Shown: positions 63,861 through 64,000 of the stretch, in pieces | Position numbering within the stretch: the stretch's first letter is position 1 | How the letters are laid out: each line of letters starts with the position of its first letter | DNA from: [Erwinia] mediterraneensis | GTDB lineage: Bacteria; Pseudomonadota; Gammaproteobacteria; Enterobacterales; Enterobacteriaceae | DNA length: 64,000 bases | NCBI RefSeq assembly: GCF_900604315.1 | Contig: NZ_LR026978.1 | Span: forward strand, 2,866,325-2,930,324 | Reading direction: 5' to 3' | Made by a program: the position numbers and the translations under genes | Notes under the pieces: generated by a model | Told to the model about the DNA's origin: nothing | Databases searched by the model: none | What the model saw: the letters and a program-made list of their open reading frames with translations, nothing else

Positions 63861-64000
63861 ATGGCTAATTTTGATTCTCAACGTCGCAAACTACTGCTTT
63901 GTGGTGGTGCCGCAGCGGGTCTGGCATTACTTCCCGGCTCAGCGCTGGCTTCACTTTCCACTGCCCGTCCGCGTGTATTAACACTTAATAATCTGCATAC
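63861..64000 (+). CDS. mepK: Murein DD-endopeptidase MepK (YcbK), 5' part
   Basis: Cut by the window end after 46 codons. The start MANFDSQRRKLLL carries a twin-arginine type signal (QRRKLL, then a hydrophobic stretch ending PGSALA), as in E. coli YcbK. The mature part begins TARPRVLTLNNLHT, matching the family. In E. coli MepK cleaves the 3-3 crosslinks that LdtD makes, so its place beside ldtD fits. Confidence 0.92.
   Translation, partial: MANFDSQRRKLLLCGGAAAGLALLPGSALASLSTARPRVLTLNNLH

Overview
The window is a 64 kb stretch of ordinary enterobacterial chromosome. Nearly every gene can be recognised from its protein sequence, and the gene order is that of the E. coli K-12 chromosome from potF to ycbK (mepK), about minutes 19-21, with several blocks missing. 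mukFEB, lrp, the focA-pfl locus, rlmC and the art operon point to Enterobacterales. The compact layout and an FtsK shorter than the E. coli one would suit Pantoea, Erwinia, Mixta or a relative, but the genus is inference. I see no prophage, insertion sequence, CRISPR array, rRNA or convincing tRNA gene.

Layout. 1-4.8 kb: putrescine importer potFGHI, then ybjO. 4.8-5.9 kb: rlmC. 6.0-9.9 kb (minus): arginine importer artPIQM and the separately transcribed binding protein artJ, both with paired ARG-box-like sites. 10.1-11.9 kb: ybjP, ybjQ, amiD. 11.9-14.4 kb (minus): ltaE, lysO, cspD. 14.7-18.7 kb: clpS-clpA, infA and aat, which hold the main parts of the N-degron pathway plus IF1. 18.7-23.3 kb (minus): cydDC exporter and trxB. 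23.8-31.4 kb (plus): lrp, ftsK, lolA, rarA, serS. 31.7-39.2 kb: ycaD, then the anaerobic pyruvate-formate block focA-pflB-pflA and ycaO on minus. 39.5-45.0 kb (plus): serC-aroA, cmk, rpsA, ihfB. 45.2-52.5 kb (plus): ycaI (comEC), msbA-lpxK, ycaQ, ycaR-kdsB, which serve lipid A/KDO supply and DNA metabolism. 52.6-54.3 kb: ycbJ and convergent elyC. 54.4-61.7 kb (plus): cmoM-mukF-mukE-mukB, four overlapping genes making a tRNA methyltransferase and the MukBEF condensin. 61.8-64 kb: ldtD, and mepK cut by the window edge.

Relative to E. coli K-12 (from memory) these are absent: ybjS/ybjT, poxB-hcr-hcp, aqpZ, ybjD, ybjX and macAB around ltaE-lysO-cspD; the serW tRNA between clpA/infA and aat; dmsABC and ycaC after serS; ycaMNK; ycaP; and ycaL.

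I did not find an undescribed multi-gene system. The points worth a second look are non-coding: paired ARG boxes at artJ and artP, a LexA box at ftsK, an FNR site placed at exactly -41.5 at focA, long perfect hairpins on both sides of pflB, a terminator inside the pot operon, a 10-bp perfect inverted repeat in the lrp upstream region, and a structured gap between artM and artJ that could encode a small RNA.
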